Below the pieces are notes generated by a model. It worked only from the letters and a program-made list of their open reading frames with translations, did not search any database and was not told the DNA's origin. A DNA stretch of 42,394 nucleotides from assembly GCA_021545585.1 (NCBI GenBank), contig JAJRTF010000060.1:1-42394 (forward strand), written 5' to 3'. The DNA comes from Zetaproteobacteria bacterium (GTDB taxonomy: Bacteria > Pseudomonadota > Zetaproteobacteria > Mariprofundales > Mariprofundaceae). This document shows, one piece after another, positions 15,495 to 26,326 of this stretch; position 1 is the first letter of the stretch; every line of letters starts with the position of its first letter. A program made the translations under genes and the position numbers.

Positions 15495-15524
15495 AAAACC
15501 CGCCAGCTTTTCAGCTGACGGGTT
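15495..15524 (-). terminator. Rho-independent terminator after rpsT
   Basis: On the minus strand AACCCGTCAGCTGAAAAGCTGGCGGGTTTTTTAT: GC-rich stem followed by T run. Confidence 0.85.
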
Positions 15525-15545
15525 CGATTCCGAACAGGAACTGGT

Positions 15546-15809
15546 TTAAGAGATGGCTTTCACATGAGCATTCAGACGGGACACGCGACGGGCAGCCTGA
15601 CGCGGATGAATCTGATGCTTGCGGCCGGCACGATCCAGCAGAGATGTAGCCTGCAGCAGGGCCGCAGCCGCAGCCTTCTTGTCGCCAGCTTCAACAGCAG
15701 CCAGAACCTTCTTGATAGAGGTGCGCATGGCAGCCTTCTGGATACGATTCTGCAACCGCTTTTTCTCATCCTGACGTGCACGTTTCAGTGCTGATACATG
15801 ATTTGCCAC
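15546..15809 (-). CDS. rpsT: 30S ribosomal protein S20 (GTG start)
   Basis: VANHVSALKRARQDEKKRLQNRIQKAAMRTSIKKVLAAVEAGDKKAAAAALLQATSLLDRAGRKHQIHPRQAARRVSRLNAHVKAIS; AGGAGT upstream of the GTG. Confidence 0.94.
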   Translation of the reverse strand: MANHVSALKRARQDEKKRLQNRIQKAAMRTSIKKVLAAVEAGDKKAAAAALLQATSLLDRAGRKHQIHPRQAARRVSRLNAHVKAIS

Positions 15810-16026
15810 GTTACATTTACTCCTGGCAGCCGAGCTGCAATGTGTAATAGGCGCGGAACCATACTGCGACACTCGGGCTTGTCAACCCATTTCATGGCAT
15901 CAGCCGGGCTTCAAAACGGGCATGCACAACACATTTCGACGTGCTATGCTCCGCCACTGTTGAGACAATGGATTGTTTTGTGGCGTTGCATTCCCCGCAG
16001 CTTTTTCCAGAATCAAGGAGGAATCT

Positions 16027-16470
16027 ATGAAAGTTAATGATGTCATGACTCACGGCGGACTATCCTGCAAGGCAGGCGATACCCTGCATGATGCCACCCA
16101 GAAGATGGTCATGCGCCGTTGTGGATCACTGCCGGTCATTGATGATGAAGGTAAACTGATCGGCATCATCACCATCCGCGACACCATGTTGCCGTTGTAT
16201 CCCAATTTCGGTGAGTACATTCACGATGCCAAAAGCGCCCGCGATTTCGAGGAAATGGAAGACAATTACAAGCGGGTCATGTGCATGAAGGTGAAAGAGG
16301 TCATGACACCGAATCCCATGACGGTTGAATCCGACACACCTGTATTGAAAGCCGCATCCTATATGGGTCTGAAGAATCTGCGCCGCATTCCGGTAGTCGA
16401 TGACGGTGAGCTCAAGGGTATGGTCAGTATCGGTGACATCAACCGGGGCATGTTTATCCAGCACGGATAA
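16027..16470 (+). CDS. CBS-domain pair protein
   Basis: Two CBS repeats: VNDVMTHGG...GSLPVIDDEGKLIGIITIRD and VKEVMTPNPMTVE...RRIPVVDDGELKGMVSIGDI; AGGAGG upstream of the ATG. Confidence 0.92.
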   Translation: MKVNDVMTHGGLSCKAGDTLHDATQKMVMRRCGSLPVIDDEGKLIGIITIRDTMLPLYPNFGEYIHDAKSARDFEEMEDNYKRVMCMKVKEVMTPNPMTVESDTPVLKAASYMGLKNLRRIPVVDDGELKGMVSIGDINRGMFIQHG

Positions 16471-16502
16471 TCCTTGTATCATCCTATTCCCTCAACAGGC
16501 TC

Positions 16503-16540
16503 TGGTTTTTTCCGGGGCCTGTTTTGTTTTCAGCATAGCC
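16503..16540 (+). terminator. Rho-independent terminator after the CBS gene
   Basis: AACAGGC-TCTGGTTTTTTCCGGG-GCCTGTT followed by TTGTTTT. Confidence 0.75.
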
Positions 16541-16544
16541 CGTC

Positions 16545-18059
16545 ATGCTGACTGAACCCCTGCCGGCCCATATCCGCGCCCTACTGGACAAGGCAGCTTA
16601 CAGCCATGCCACTGATGACATCCGACTGATCCAGACCCATATCTCATGGGTCATCCTGACCGGGCCTTACGCCTACAAACTGAAGAAACCGCAGAGCTTC
16701 GGTTTTCTTGATTTCAGCACCCTGGAGCGCCGCAAACATTTCTGCGGTATGGAACTGGAACTCAACCGCCGCCTGGCACCCGACCTGTATCTGGATGTTT
16801 TGCCGGTCTGCAGGCACGACGATACATATATGTTCGGAGATGATGGCGATGTTGTCGATTACTGCATCAAGATGCGCCAGTTCGAGCAATCCGCCCTGCT
16901 GTTCGAACATATCCGGCATGATGATTTCGATCCGGCCTGTATGGATATACTGGCAGCCAATCTGGCCGACTTTTATGCCTCCCATCCCTGCCAGGGCGAC
17001 CCGGGCTCAGCCGGCAGTGCCGATCTTTTACTCCAGCATATGATAGACAACCTGCAAGCCGGACAGGTGCTGGGAAATGCTGAAATAACATCCACCGTTC
17101 AGGAGCTTGAAGCCATTGCCCGGCACGAGATTGAACAGCTGAGGGCGGCCATTGAGCAACGGCGTCAGAACGGCTTTGTCCGCCAGTGCCACGGCGATCT
17201 CCACCTGAACAATATTGCCCTGATTGATGGCAAACCAACCGTCTTCGACTGCATCGAATTCAACGACGACTACCGCATCATCGATATCATGAACGATATC
17301 GCCTTCCTGTGCATGGATTGTGATGCCCATGCACGCCCCGATCTGGGATTCAGATTCCTGTCACGCTATCTTGAGCACGGTGGTGATTATGCCGGCCTCA
17401 AACTGTTCCATCTCTATGCCTCATACCGGGCCAGCGTGCGCGCCAAGGTGGCCTGCCTGCGGGCGCAGGAGGCAGGTCTGAGCCAGGAGGCCCGGCTACA
17501 GAAAATCGCCGAGGCGAAACGTTATTTCCAGCTGGCAGTGACATATGGACAAGCCAAAACGCCCTGCCTGTTTGCCATCGGCGGCTTATCCGGCAGCGGC
17601 AAAAGCCATATGTCCCTGCTCGGCTGCGGTCCTGAGCGCGCCATCATTATCCGTTCCGATGCCACCCGCAAACGACTGGCCGGTGAAAAGCCCTGTTTAT
17701 CACGCTATGGCAAGGCCATGACAGAGCTGACCTATGCCGCCATGTTCACAGCTGCACGTCAGATTCTTGATGCCGGTTTATCGGTGATCCTTGATGCCAC
17801 GTTTCTGAATATCGATCACCGCAATCGCTTCCGCGATCTGGCTAGGCAGACCCGCACCCCAACCCGCTTCCTGTGGCTGGAGCTTCCGGAGCAGCAGCTC
17901 AGGCAACGCGTGGCTGGCAGGTCGGATCAGGGACAGGACATATCCGATGCCAATCTTGATGTACTGGAAAAGCAATGGGCCGAATATCAGCGCCCGAATG
18001 AACCCGGCATAGAGTTTTTGACCGACAGTGAATGCTGGCCGGATAAACCTGTTGAATAG
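16545..18059 (+). CDS. Two-domain protein: aminoglycoside-phosphotransferase-like kinase plus P-loop AAA/zeta-toxin-like kinase
   Basis: N-terminal VRQCHGDLHLNNIALIDGKPTVFDCIEFNDDYRIIDIMNDIAFLCMD (APH catalytic/Mg motifs); C-terminal AIGGLSGSGKSHMS Walker A. Matches the COG2187/COG0645 fusion pattern. Confidence 0.88.
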   Translation: MLTEPLPAHIRALLDKAAYSHATDDIRLIQTHISWVILTGPYAYKLKKPQSFGFLDFSTLERRKHFCGMELELNRRLAPDLYLDVLPVCRHDDTYMFGDDGDVVDYCIKMRQFEQSALLFEHIRHDDFDPACMDILAANLADFYASHPCQGDPGSAGSADLLLQHMIDNLQAGQVLGNAEITSTVQELEAIARHEIEQLRAAIEQRRQNGFVRQCHGDLHLNNIALIDGKPTVFDCIEFNDDYRIIDIMNDIAFLCMDCDAHARPDLGFRFLSRYLEHGGDYAGLKLFHLYASYRASVRAKVACLRAQEAGLSQEARLQKIAEAKRYFQLAVTYGQAKTPCLFAIGGLSGSGKSHMSLLGCGPERAIIIRSDATRKRLAGEKPCLSRYGKAMTELTYAAMFTAARQILDAGLSVILDATFLNIDHRNRFRDLARQTRTPTRFLWLELPEQQLRQRVAGRSDQGQDISDANLDVLEKQWAEYQRPNEPGIEFLTDSECWPDKPVE

Positions 18060-18139
18060 AGAAGCCCGATAACCGGTGAATATACCCGGTTCACTCTGCA
18101 CGGGACAAAGACACTGCCGACAATCTGGCCATGCCCCTC

Positions 18140-19555
18140 TTAGAGTACCTGCACCGCCTGTGCCGCCAGGCGGGATCGTTCACTGGCCTTAAGCGCGATA
18201 TGGCCGCCATGCTCCCAGCCGGCAAACTGTTTGACCACCCGGGTCAGGCCATTGGTGTAAGCTGTCAGATAGGGCGTATCAATCTGGGCATTATTGCCGA
18301 GAATGATAATCTTCGAATCTTCACCCATGCGGGTGACAATCGTCTTCATTTGATGCGGGGTCAGATTCTGGGCCTCATCGACAATCAGCCATGTCCGCGT
18401 AAAGGTGCGACCGCGGGCATAGGACAGGGCGGAAATCTCAATCCGGTGCTGGCCCAGAATATCGTTGATATTATGAGCCTCCTCACCCAGGAGGATCGAC
18501 AGATTATCCGTGATGGCAGCCATCCACGGCTCCATTTTCTCTCGCTCGGTACCTGGCAGATAGCCGATATCCTGACCACCCATCGGCACTGTCGCGCGGG
18601 TCACCAGAATCTTGTCATACAGCCCCATGTCCAGCGTCTGATGCAGGCCGCAGGCCAGTGCCAGCAGCGTCTTGCCGGAACCGGCCAGCCCCAGCATGGC
18701 CACCAGATCAAGCTCGGCATCCATCAGCAGGTTCATGGCCATGTTCTGTTCGAGATTGCGGGCCTGCACCCCCCAGACGGCATGCCGCTCATGGCGATAG
18801 GAGGTCGTATCATAAAGGTGGATACGCCGATTCTCCTCAACCTTCTCACAGCGCATAGCCACTTCACGTTCACCCGGCATAATGACAAAACTATGCAGGA
18901 ACGGCAGCTCCATATCCTCCGGCCAGGTCACGATATAATGATTGCCATGCTCATGCTCGACAACCTGCATACCTTCAGCCATCGCCGTCCATGTCTCATC
19001 ATCCAGACGCACCTTGCCGCTGGGAAGCACCGACAAATCATCCACCACCTTGTCAGAACGATAATCTTCCGTATTCAGGCCCAGAGCCCGCGCCTTAATG
19101 CGCAGATTGATATCCTTCGATACCAGCACCACATGGCGGCCTTTATGCTCCTGCTGCACGGCCATGGTCACGGCGATAATGCGATTGTCTCCACTGCCTC
19201 TGGCCAGTGAATCGGGCAGGATATCCAGCGCCCGATGATTAAGTTCAAAATACAGTTTGCCACCGCCCGGCAACGGACAGCCTTCGGACAGGTCATTGCA
19301 GTCCTTACTCAGTTCATCCAGCTGACGTGAAGCATCGCGCACATTGCGGGCCAGATCATCAAAGCCTTTTTTGACATGATCCATTTCCTCAAGCACCACA
19401 ATGGGCAACACCACATCATGTTCATCGAAGCGGTTAAGGGCATTGGGGTCATGGATTAAAACATTGGTATCAAGGATATAAATTTTGCGTTCTTCGCTGG
19501 CAGCCAAGTGTGCCTCCTGTACAACCGGCATGGTTTTCATACCTGTGTTTTGCAC
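18140..19555 (-). CDS. PhoH-family ATPase with N-terminal PIN domain
   Basis: PIN: KIYILDTNVLIHDPNALNRFDEHDVVLPIVVLEEMDHVKKG; PhoH: LVAMLGLAGSGKTLLALACGLHQ, TWLIVDEAQNLTPHQMKTIVTRMGEDSKIIILGN. Confidence 0.95.
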   Translation of the reverse strand: MQNTGMKTMPVVQEAHLAASEERKIYILDTNVLIHDPNALNRFDEHDVVLPIVVLEEMDHVKKGFDDLARNVRDASRQLDELSKDCNDLSEGCPLPGGGKLYFELNHRALDILPDSLARGSGDNRIIAVTMAVQQEHKGRHVVLVSKDINLRIKARALGLNTEDYRSDKVVDDLSVLPSGKVRLDDETWTAMAEGMQVVEHEHGNHYIVTWPEDMELPFLHSFVIMPGEREVAMRCEKVEENRRIHLYDTTSYRHERHAVWGVQARNLEQNMAMNLLMDAELDLVAMLGLAGSGKTLLALACGLHQTLDMGLYDKILVTRATVPMGGQDIGYLPGTEREKMEPWMAAITDNLSILLGEEAHNINDILGQHRIEISALSYARGRTFTRTWLIVDEAQNLTPHQMKTIVTRMGEDSKIIILGNNAQIDTPYLTAYTNGLTRVVKQFAGWEHGGHIALKASERSRLAAQAVQVL

Positions 19556-19649
19556 ATACTGTCAGAAGTTTTCTGGCAAGCCTAGCCACCTTGTTCATTC
19601 TAAAAGTTGCTTGACAGCCTGCGTCGGCTTGGCATGATTCGCGCCGTTC

Positions 19650-19725
19650 GCGGGTATAGCTCAGTTGGTAGAGCGCAACCTTGCCAAGGTTGAGGTCACC
19701 GGTTCGAGCCCGGTTACCCGCTCCA
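19650..19725 (+). tRNA. tRNA-Gly (GCC)
   Basis: GCGGGTATAGCTCAGTTGGTAGAGCGCAACCTTGCCAAGGTTGAGGTCACCGGTTCGAGCCCGGTTACCCGCTCCA; acceptor GCGGGTA/TACCCGC, loop TTGCCAA, encoded CCA. Confidence 0.97.
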
Positions 19726-19729
19726 GATT

Positions 19730-19758
19730 AAAAGGGGGAGCCACGCTCCCCTTTTTTG
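19730..19758 (+). terminator. Rho-independent terminator between the two tRNAs
   Basis: AAAAGGGGGAGCCACGCTCCCCTTTTTTGTT. Confidence 0.85.
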
Positions 19759-19799
19759 TTCTGGCTGATATTACTAGAGTTGTGTTGATAGGTTGAAAC

Positions 19800-19874
19800 G
19801 GCAGGGTGGCTCAGTGGTACGGCGGAGGACTGCAAATCCTTTATTCGCGAGTTCGATTCTCGCCCCTGCCTCCA
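19800..19874 (+). tRNA. tRNA-Cys (GCA)
   Basis: GGCAGGGTGGCTCAGTGGTACGGCGGAGGACTGCAAATCCTTTATTCGCGAGTTCGATTCTCGCCCCTGCCTCCA; acceptor GGCAGGG/CCCTGCC, anticodon GCA, encoded CCA. Confidence 0.96.
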
Positions 19875-19895
19875 ACCTTTCATACTTTTCATCTT

Positions 19896-22628
19896 CTACC
19901 TTTCCTGCTCATTCAATAGCCTGCAGAAAATGTCGTGCACCTCTGCCATACGCTGTTTCAACGTCTCTGGCGTATGAATCGCCGTGTGGCGATGCATGGT
20001 CTTCCACTCATTTGCCTGCGGATCGCCCGATAACCGGCCTATCGAACGCCATAGCTCAACTCGGAGTGCATTCTCCATTTGCCGATAATCAAGATAGCTT
20101 TGTGCCAGAAAGTCTGCTTCCTGCGTCCATAGATCCGGAGCCACGCCAGCAATGCCGGCATAAATATCCGCCGTACGGCGAGCCGATATGCCAAATGCAA
20201 GGCGGGCATACTGAGCCAGGAACTCAATATCCACGAGACCGCCGGCATCCTGTTTCAGATTGATGATATCGGCTGTTTTTCCGGACAGATGATCCAGCAT
20301 CTTCTGCCGCATGCATACAACATCTTCTGCCAGCTTTTGATGGTCGCGAGGTCGCTCCAATATCTCACACACCACCGCACTGACGGCAGCACATGCCGTT
20401 TCAGGTCCGGCCACAGTCCGGGCTCGACACAGAGCCTGATGTTCCCATGTTTGCGCCTCATGCAGCTGATACTCGTGAAAGCCCTTCAGACTGGTCACCA
20501 GTACGCCGGAGCTGCCGGATGGCCTGAGCCGGGCATCAAACTGGAAACCGGCGCCAAACGGCGGAGCCCCGGTCAGGTACTGAATCATGCGCCTTCCCAG
20601 CCGCTGGGCATGTTCGCCAAAACTTCGCCGGCCCAACATCGCTCCCGGCTCGTCATGCACCAGCACAAACACCATATCCAGGTCCGAAACCAACCCCATT
20701 TCCTGCGAGCCATGCTTACCCATAGCCAGGGCAACAAGCGGGAAATCATCCGGCAACTGCATATCCATCAAACAGAAACGCAATACCGCAGATGTGGCGG
20801 CATCGGCCGTATCGGCCAGCCAGCCAGCCACCGTCATCACATCCGCTGTGTGGGCATCCACAGCAAGAGCAGATAACAGGCGGCCCCGGTTTACCCAGTG
20901 GCCGATATCGGCCAACGCCTGCTCAGCATCATCAAGCTCCAGTGTATCAAGTCGTGAACAAACCTGCTGAATATCAATGTCCCGACGCTCAACCATCAAC
21001 GGCCATTCCAGCCATGATGGATCCTGCGCTATCTGCCCGGCCAGATAGCGGCTGGCCGACAATACCCCGATAAGCCAGTCGAGTGCGCCCTTGTGCGTGG
21101 CCAGCAGATCAATCCAGGTCGCCCGCCCGGCTATGCCACGAATCAGATCAGCAAATGCCTCTACCGCAGTCACCCCATTGGCATCGTCCAGCCATCGGGG
21201 CATGGCATGGGAAAGTATGGTCTCAATCGAGCTGCGACTCCGCTCCGGCAGAATACCCCGCATCAGATGGGCATCGATCTGCTCCAGGGCCGAGCCAATG
21301 CGCCGCCATGATTCTCCATCCAGTGCCGCCAGTTCATCGGCATGTTCGCCAAGCAGCCAGCTTTCGCCTTCCATATCCACCTGCTCATGCGGCAGCACAT
21401 ATCGGGCAAAGGCCCTTTGAACCGTTGAACAAACATCCTGCATACGGGTCAGGATGTCGGGGTCACCGAGTGCCGCACCCAGATAGGTCTCAAATTGATC
21501 AGGTAATTTCTGGGTCTGTTCGCCGAGCCTCGCCTGAATCGCATGCTCCACCCGACGCCAGAAACAATAGGCATGCCGTAATGTGTCAGCTTCAACTGCG
21601 CTCATAATGCCCAGTTCTTCCAGCTTCTTCAGGGCGATCATACTGGGCGTAACCCGTAAGTCTTCCCGGCTTCCGCCGTGCAAAAGCTGCATGGACTGGA
21701 TGATAAACTCGATTTCCCGAATACCGCCCTGCCCGCGCTTTACATCAAAGCCGGGAGCCAGTGCATCTCCACCCGCCTGTCTGTCGATACGGCGTTTCAT
21801 TTCCGCCAAAGCCGCCACGGTAGTGTAATCGAGATATCGCCGATAAATAAAAGCGGCAATCCCCTGGACAAAGGCATCACCCAACGCCAGATCACCCGCC
21901 ACCGGCCGGGCCTTGATCAGCATCGCTCGCTCCCATGTCTGGCCATAGCTCTCATAGAAACCGAGGCTTGCATCCAGATTCAGCGCAATCGCAGCTGCAT
22001 CGCCGCCCGGCCGCAACCGCATATCAACCGGCCAGACGATACCGTCGCCTGTGCGTTCGGACATCAGGCGAATCAACATACGGGAGATGTGACCGTAGTA
22101 TTCAATTGCCGATATCTGCTTTCTGCCACCCGAGGTGGTGCCTTCACCCTGCCAGATAAACAGCAGATCAACATCGGAGCCGAGATTCAATTCACGCCCG
22201 CCCAGCTTACCCAAAGCGATCACGCAAAAACTGCCACTCTCAAGGCGGCCATAGCGCGGCATCGTAAGACGTACCGCCATACTCAGGGCAAGAGCAAGCA
22301 GGCCGGAGGCAAAATCAGCAATGGCCCGACAGGACGCCTCGATATCGCCATGCACACCCAACTCCCACCATATGATGTGGCGCATGCCGTGCTGCTTGCA
22401 CTGGCGCAAATGCTGCATACACGTGGCAACATCATCGCTGTCGCAAGGCGGCACCCATGCCTCGCCGGCATCAGGCAATCGGGCCTCAGCCAGGGGCTTA
22501 AACAGCGCCTGACATGCTTCGGCATCAACCGCACGCATCACAGATACAAACAAAGGTGAAATACCCGCCAAACGCCTTACATCAGGCTGGAAAGAATCGC
22601 TAACGTGCTCAAGCCAGAGTAAACTCAT
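19896..22628 (-). CDS. glnE: Bifunctional glutamine synthetase adenylyltransferase/deadenylylase
   Basis: Two nucleotidyltransferase signatures: VIALGKLGGRELNLGSDVDLLFIWQ and LVALAMGKHGSQEMGLVSDLDMVFVLVHDE; ~910 aa; downstream of glnA. Confidence 0.95.
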   Translation of the reverse strand: MSLLWLEHVSDSFQPDVRRLAGISPLFVSVMRAVDAEACQALFKPLAEARLPDAGEAWVPPCDSDDVATCMQHLRQCKQHGMRHIIWWELGVHGDIEASCRAIADFASGLLALALSMAVRLTMPRYGRLESGSFCVIALGKLGGRELNLGSDVDLLFIWQGEGTTSGGRKQISAIEYYGHISRMLIRLMSERTGDGIVWPVDMRLRPGGDAAAIALNLDASLGFYESYGQTWERAMLIKARPVAGDLALGDAFVQGIAAFIYRRYLDYTTVAALAEMKRRIDRQAGGDALAPGFDVKRGQGGIREIEFIIQSMQLLHGGSREDLRVTPSMIALKKLEELGIMSAVEADTLRHAYCFWRRVEHAIQARLGEQTQKLPDQFETYLGAALGDPDILTRMQDVCSTVQRAFARYVLPHEQVDMEGESWLLGEHADELAALDGESWRRIGSALEQIDAHLMRGILPERSRSSIETILSHAMPRWLDDANGVTAVEAFADLIRGIAGRATWIDLLATHKGALDWLIGVLSASRYLAGQIAQDPSWLEWPLMVERRDIDIQQVCSRLDTLELDDAEQALADIGHWVNRGRLLSALAVDAHTADVMTVAGWLADTADAATSAVLRFCLMDMQLPDDFPLVALAMGKHGSQEMGLVSDLDMVFVLVHDEPGAMLGRRSFGEHAQRLGRRMIQYLTGAPPFGAGFQFDARLRPSGSSGVLVTSLKGFHEYQLHEAQTWEHQALCRARTVAGPETACAAVSAVVCEILERPRDHQKLAEDVVCMRQKMLDHLSGKTADIINLKQDAGGLVDIEFLAQYARLAFGISARRTADIYAGIAGVAPDLWTQEADFLAQSYLDYRQMENALRVELWRSIGRLSGDPQANEWKTMHRHTAIHTPETLKQRMAEVHDIFCRLLNEQER

Positions 22629-22660
22629 AGGCAGAGTATATCCTGTATCAGGAGCATAAA

Positions 22661-22692
22661 AAAAGGCCGCCACGGATGTGACGGCCTTTTTA
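22661..22692 (-). terminator. Probable terminator after glnA (overlaps the upstream region of glnE)
   Basis: Inverted repeat AAAAAGGCCGTCAC..GTGGCGGCCTTTTTTT on the minus strand. Confidence 0.7.
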
Positions 22693-22709
22693 TTCCGGCT
22701 TTTGAAAGC

Positions 22710-24125
22710 TTAGACTGAATAATACATCTGCATTTCAATTGGATGCGGACGCATACGCAGTTCATTGACTTCTTCCATCTTCAATTCGATGTAAGCATCA
22801 ATCATGTCGTCATCCATCACACCGCCAATCTTGAGGAATTCACGGTCGGCACTAAGTGCTTCAAGCGCCTGATCCAGACTGCTGCAAACCGTCGGGATCT
22901 TCTCCGCTTCTTCAGGCGGAAGATCGTAAAGGTTCTTGTCAGCCGCCTCACCCGGATCGATCTTGTTGGCAATACCGTCGAGGCCGGCCATCAACAGGGC
23001 TGTGAAGGTCAGGTACGGATTGCCGGATGAATCCGGGAAGCGTACTTCGATACGACGAGCCGGATCGGAGTTGACGACCGGAATACGGATCGACGCTGAA
23101 CGGTTACGGTTGGAGTAAGCCAGCATCACCGGAGCCTCAAAGCCCGGCACCAGACGCTTGTAGGAGTTGGTGGCTGAATTGGTGAAGGCATTCAATGCAC
23201 GGGCATGCTTAATGATGCCGCCGATATACCACATGGCTTCCTGCGACAGGTTGGCATATTTATCACCGGCAAACAGGTTCTTGCCGTCTTTCCAGATCGA
23301 CTGGTGCACATGCATGGCCGTGCCGTTGTCGTTATAGATCGGTTTCGGCATAAAGGTTGCGGTCTTGCCATGCGCATCAGCAACATTGTGTACCACATAT
23401 TTATACCACTGGGCGCGGTCGGCAATATCGATGAGCTCACCGAACTTCATGGCCAGTTCGCACTGACCTGCGGTAGCCACTTCATGATGGTGGCATTCCA
23501 TATGGATGCCCAGATCAGTCATCACCAGGCTCATGTCATTGCGCATTTCATGCAGTGAATCAACAGGAGGAACCGGGAAATAGCCGCCCTTTATCTGTGG
23601 ACGGTGGCCGGTATTGCCCCCTTCAAATTTTTCACCCGAATTCCATGCCGCCTCCTCAGATTCGACAGTATAACCGGAAGATCCCATTTCGTTGTGATAA
23701 CGCATGCCATCGAAAACGAAAAACTCCAGTTCCGGGCCGAAATAAACCGTGTCAGCAATACCCGCGCTGCGGATATACTTCAGCGCGCGCTGGGCCACCT
23801 GACGCGGGCAACGGTTATAATCCTGACCGGTAATGGGATCAATCACCTGAGCTACAATCACCAGCGTGGAGGCCTCGAAGAATGGATCAATACGGGCACT
23901 TTCCGGATCGGGAATCAGGGCCATATCAGAATTATTAATATCACACCAACCGGCGATGGATGAACCATCGAAGGCAAAACCGTCTTCGAAACAGTCCTCG
24001 TTCAATTCGTGAATCGGGAATGTGACATGCTGCCACTTACCCTTGGTATCGGTGAAACGAACGTCTACGAATTCGCATTCGTTCTCTTTCACCAAGTCAA
24101 AAACTTGTTTAATTGCATTGCTCAC
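22710..24125 (-). CDS. glnA: Glutamine synthetase type I (adenylylatable)
   Basis: [49 protein letters not shown], adenylylation loop [10 protein letters not shown], terminal YYSV. Confidence 0.98.
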   Translation of the reverse strand: MSNAIKQVFDLVKENECEFVDVRFTDTKGKWQHVTFPIHELNEDCFEDGFAFDGSSIAGWCDINNSDMALIPDPESARIDPFFEASTLVIVAQVIDPITGQDYNRCPRQVAQRALKYIRSAGIADTVYFGPELEFFVFDGMRYHNEMGSSGYTVESEEAAWNSGEKFEGGNTGHRPQIKGGYFPVPPVDSLHEMRNDMSLVMTDLGIHMECHHHEVATAGQCELAMKFGELIDIADRAQWYKYVVHNVADAHGKTATFMPKPIYNDNGTAMHVHQSIWKDGKNLFAGDKYANLSQEAMWYIGGIIKHARALNAFTNSATNSYKRLVPGFEAPVMLAYSNRNRSASIRIPVVNSDPARRIEVRFPDSSGNPYLTFTALLMAGLDGIANKIDPGEAADKNLYDLPPEEAEKIPTVCSSLDQALEALSADREFLKIGGVMDDDMIDAYIELKMEEVNELRMRPHPIEMQMYYSV

Positions 24126-24307
24126 AGCTTTTCTCCTCTATGGTTCTCTATGAAATGTAGAATAGTTCCACCCGGTGTTTCTGCCTGTGCTTTCTATGTC
24201 TGTTTATGCACTGCACAACTTTCACATAGTTGGACAGCGTTGGCAATATGCTGAATAGCCCTGCCAAACGCCCTCACCCCGATGCCTGCTTTCGAATATT
24301 TCCGGGA

Positions 24308-24655
<348 letters not shown>

Positions 24656-24721
24656 CTATAACCTCGCAGCACCCTGTGCGCAGCATTTTACTCTGTTCCA
24701 TTCTGTGGTGAACTGTTATTC

Positions 24722-26326
24722 CTAACCCCGAAAGCCATGGGTGATAGGATAACGCCGGTCCCGGCCAAAGGCCCGCTCGGTAATCTTCACGCCCGGCGGC
24801 GCCTGTCGCCGCTTGTATTCGGCCAGCTGCAACATGCGAACCACCCGCTCTACCTCTGTGCGATCATAGCCACGCTCGATTATTTTTTCCACTCCCAGTC
24901 GCTCTTCGATGTGAGCCTTAAGAATGCTATCGAGCACATCATAATCCGGCAATGAGTCTGAATCTTTCTGATCAGGCCGTAGTTCGGCGGATGGCGGTTT
25001 ACGGATGCTGTTTTCAGGGATCATGTCCTTGTCCCTGTTCATCCAGCGACTCAGGGCAAATACCTCCGTCTTGTAAACATCCTTCAGTACGGCAAAACCG
25101 CCCGCCATATCACCGTACAGGGTGGCATAACCGACCGCCATCTCCGATTTATTGCCTGTGGTCAGAAGCATACGTCCGGTCTTATTGGAAATGGCCATCA
25201 GCAGCACGCCACGAATGCGCGCCTGGATATTCTCTTCGGTCACATCGGCTTCGGTTTTGTCCCATGCTGCAAAGGTATCAGCCAGGGTTGTCTCAATAGC
25301 CTGCACGCCAGCGGAAATCGGCAGGGTAATCGTTTCGAGCCTGAGATATTCGGCCAGCAGTTCGGCATCACTGATCGAGTGATCACTGGAGAATTCCGAT
25401 GGCAGCAGAACCCCAAGCACATTTTCCGGGCCCAGCGCCTCTACAGCTATCGCAGCCGTCAACGCAGAATCAATACCGCCCGACAAACCGATCACCACCT
25501 GTGAACAGCCATTGCGGCGAACATAATCACGCACACCCATCACCAGCGCCTGACGAATCTGTTCAATCGGTTCGGGAAGTCCTGCAACATCGACCCTGCC
25601 AACCTCCTGCATATCCAGCACATGCCGCCAGCTTTCAAACAATGGCGCCCGCAGCAGCAGATTGCCTTGGGCATCCACCGCATGGGAGCCGCCATCAAAA
25701 ACGATCTCGTCCTGACCGCCGACCGGGTTTACATACACAATCGGCGCACAAAATTCTTTCGCCCTCTGTATGACCAGCTCTTCACGTTGCCGCTGTTTGC
25801 CGACATGAAACGGCGATGCATTTAAATTCAGCCAGACATCGCAGATCAGCTCGGCCTGCTTTTCGGCCAGATGATCGTGCCAAAGATCCTCGCAGATGCT
25901 CACGCCTACCCGATAGCCATTGATCTCAAACACCTGCTGACTGCCATCACCGGAAGTAAAATAACGCTGTTCATCAAACACGCCGTAGTTGGGCAGACAC
26001 TGCTTGTCATATACGCCGATTATCTTGCCTCTCTGCGCCAGAATTGCGCTGTTTTTCATCTCGCCATCCATGCGCCGGGGGGCTCCGAATACCACACATG
26101 CTTCGCGGCTGGACTCGATAATCATGGCTGTGATTTGCTCCACGACATCCATGAAGGCCGGACGATTGAGCAAATCTTCAGGCGGATAGCCGGTGATACA
26201 CAACTCGGGAAACACGATGACATCGCAGGCAAGCGTTTCAGCCTGTCTCATGCCATCCAGCATCAGCGAGGCATTGGCCTGCATATCCCCGACTCGCGGC
26301 GCAATCTGCGCCATCCATATCTTCAT
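24722..26326 (-). CDS. nadE: Glutamine-dependent NAD+ synthetase
   Basis: N-terminal nitrilase-fold amidase (VFPELCITGYPPEDLL, GVSICEDLWHD) plus C-terminal VIGLSGGIDSALTAAIA and TTGNKSEMAVGYATLYGD. Confidence 0.96.
   Translation of the reverse strand: MKIWMAQIAPRVGDMQANASLMLDGMRQAETLACDVIVFPELCITGYPPEDLLNRPAFMDVVEQITAMIIESSREACVVFGAPRRMDGEMKNSAILAQRGKIIGVYDKQCLPNYGVFDEQRYFTSGDGSQQVFEINGYRVGVSICEDLWHDHLAEKQAELICDVWLNLNASPFHVGKQRQREELVIQRAKEFCAPIVYVNPVGGQDEIVFDGGSHAVDAQGNLLLRAPLFESWRHVLDMQEVGRVDVAGLPEPIEQIRQALVMGVRDYVRRNGCSQVVIGLSGGIDSALTAAIAVEALGPENVLGVLLPSEFSSDHSISDAELLAEYLRLETITLPISAGVQAIETTLADTFAAWDKTEADVTEENIQARIRGVLLMAISNKTGRMLLTTGNKSEMAVGYATLYGDMAGGFAVLKDVYKTEVFALSRWMNRDKDMIPENSIRKPPSAELRPDQKDSDSLPDYDVLDSILKAHIEERLGVEKIIERGYDRTEVERVVRMLQLAEYKRRQAPPGVKITERAFGRDRRYPITHGFRG

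Noticed and set aside
18131-19210. 359-aa plus-strand ORF opposite PIN-PhoH
   Set aside because: Fully antisense to a well-supported gene; no recognisable domain.
24126-24250. Sigma-54 promoter for glnA
   Set aside because: No convincing TGGCAC-N5-TTGC match upstream of glnA or glnB on the minus strand.
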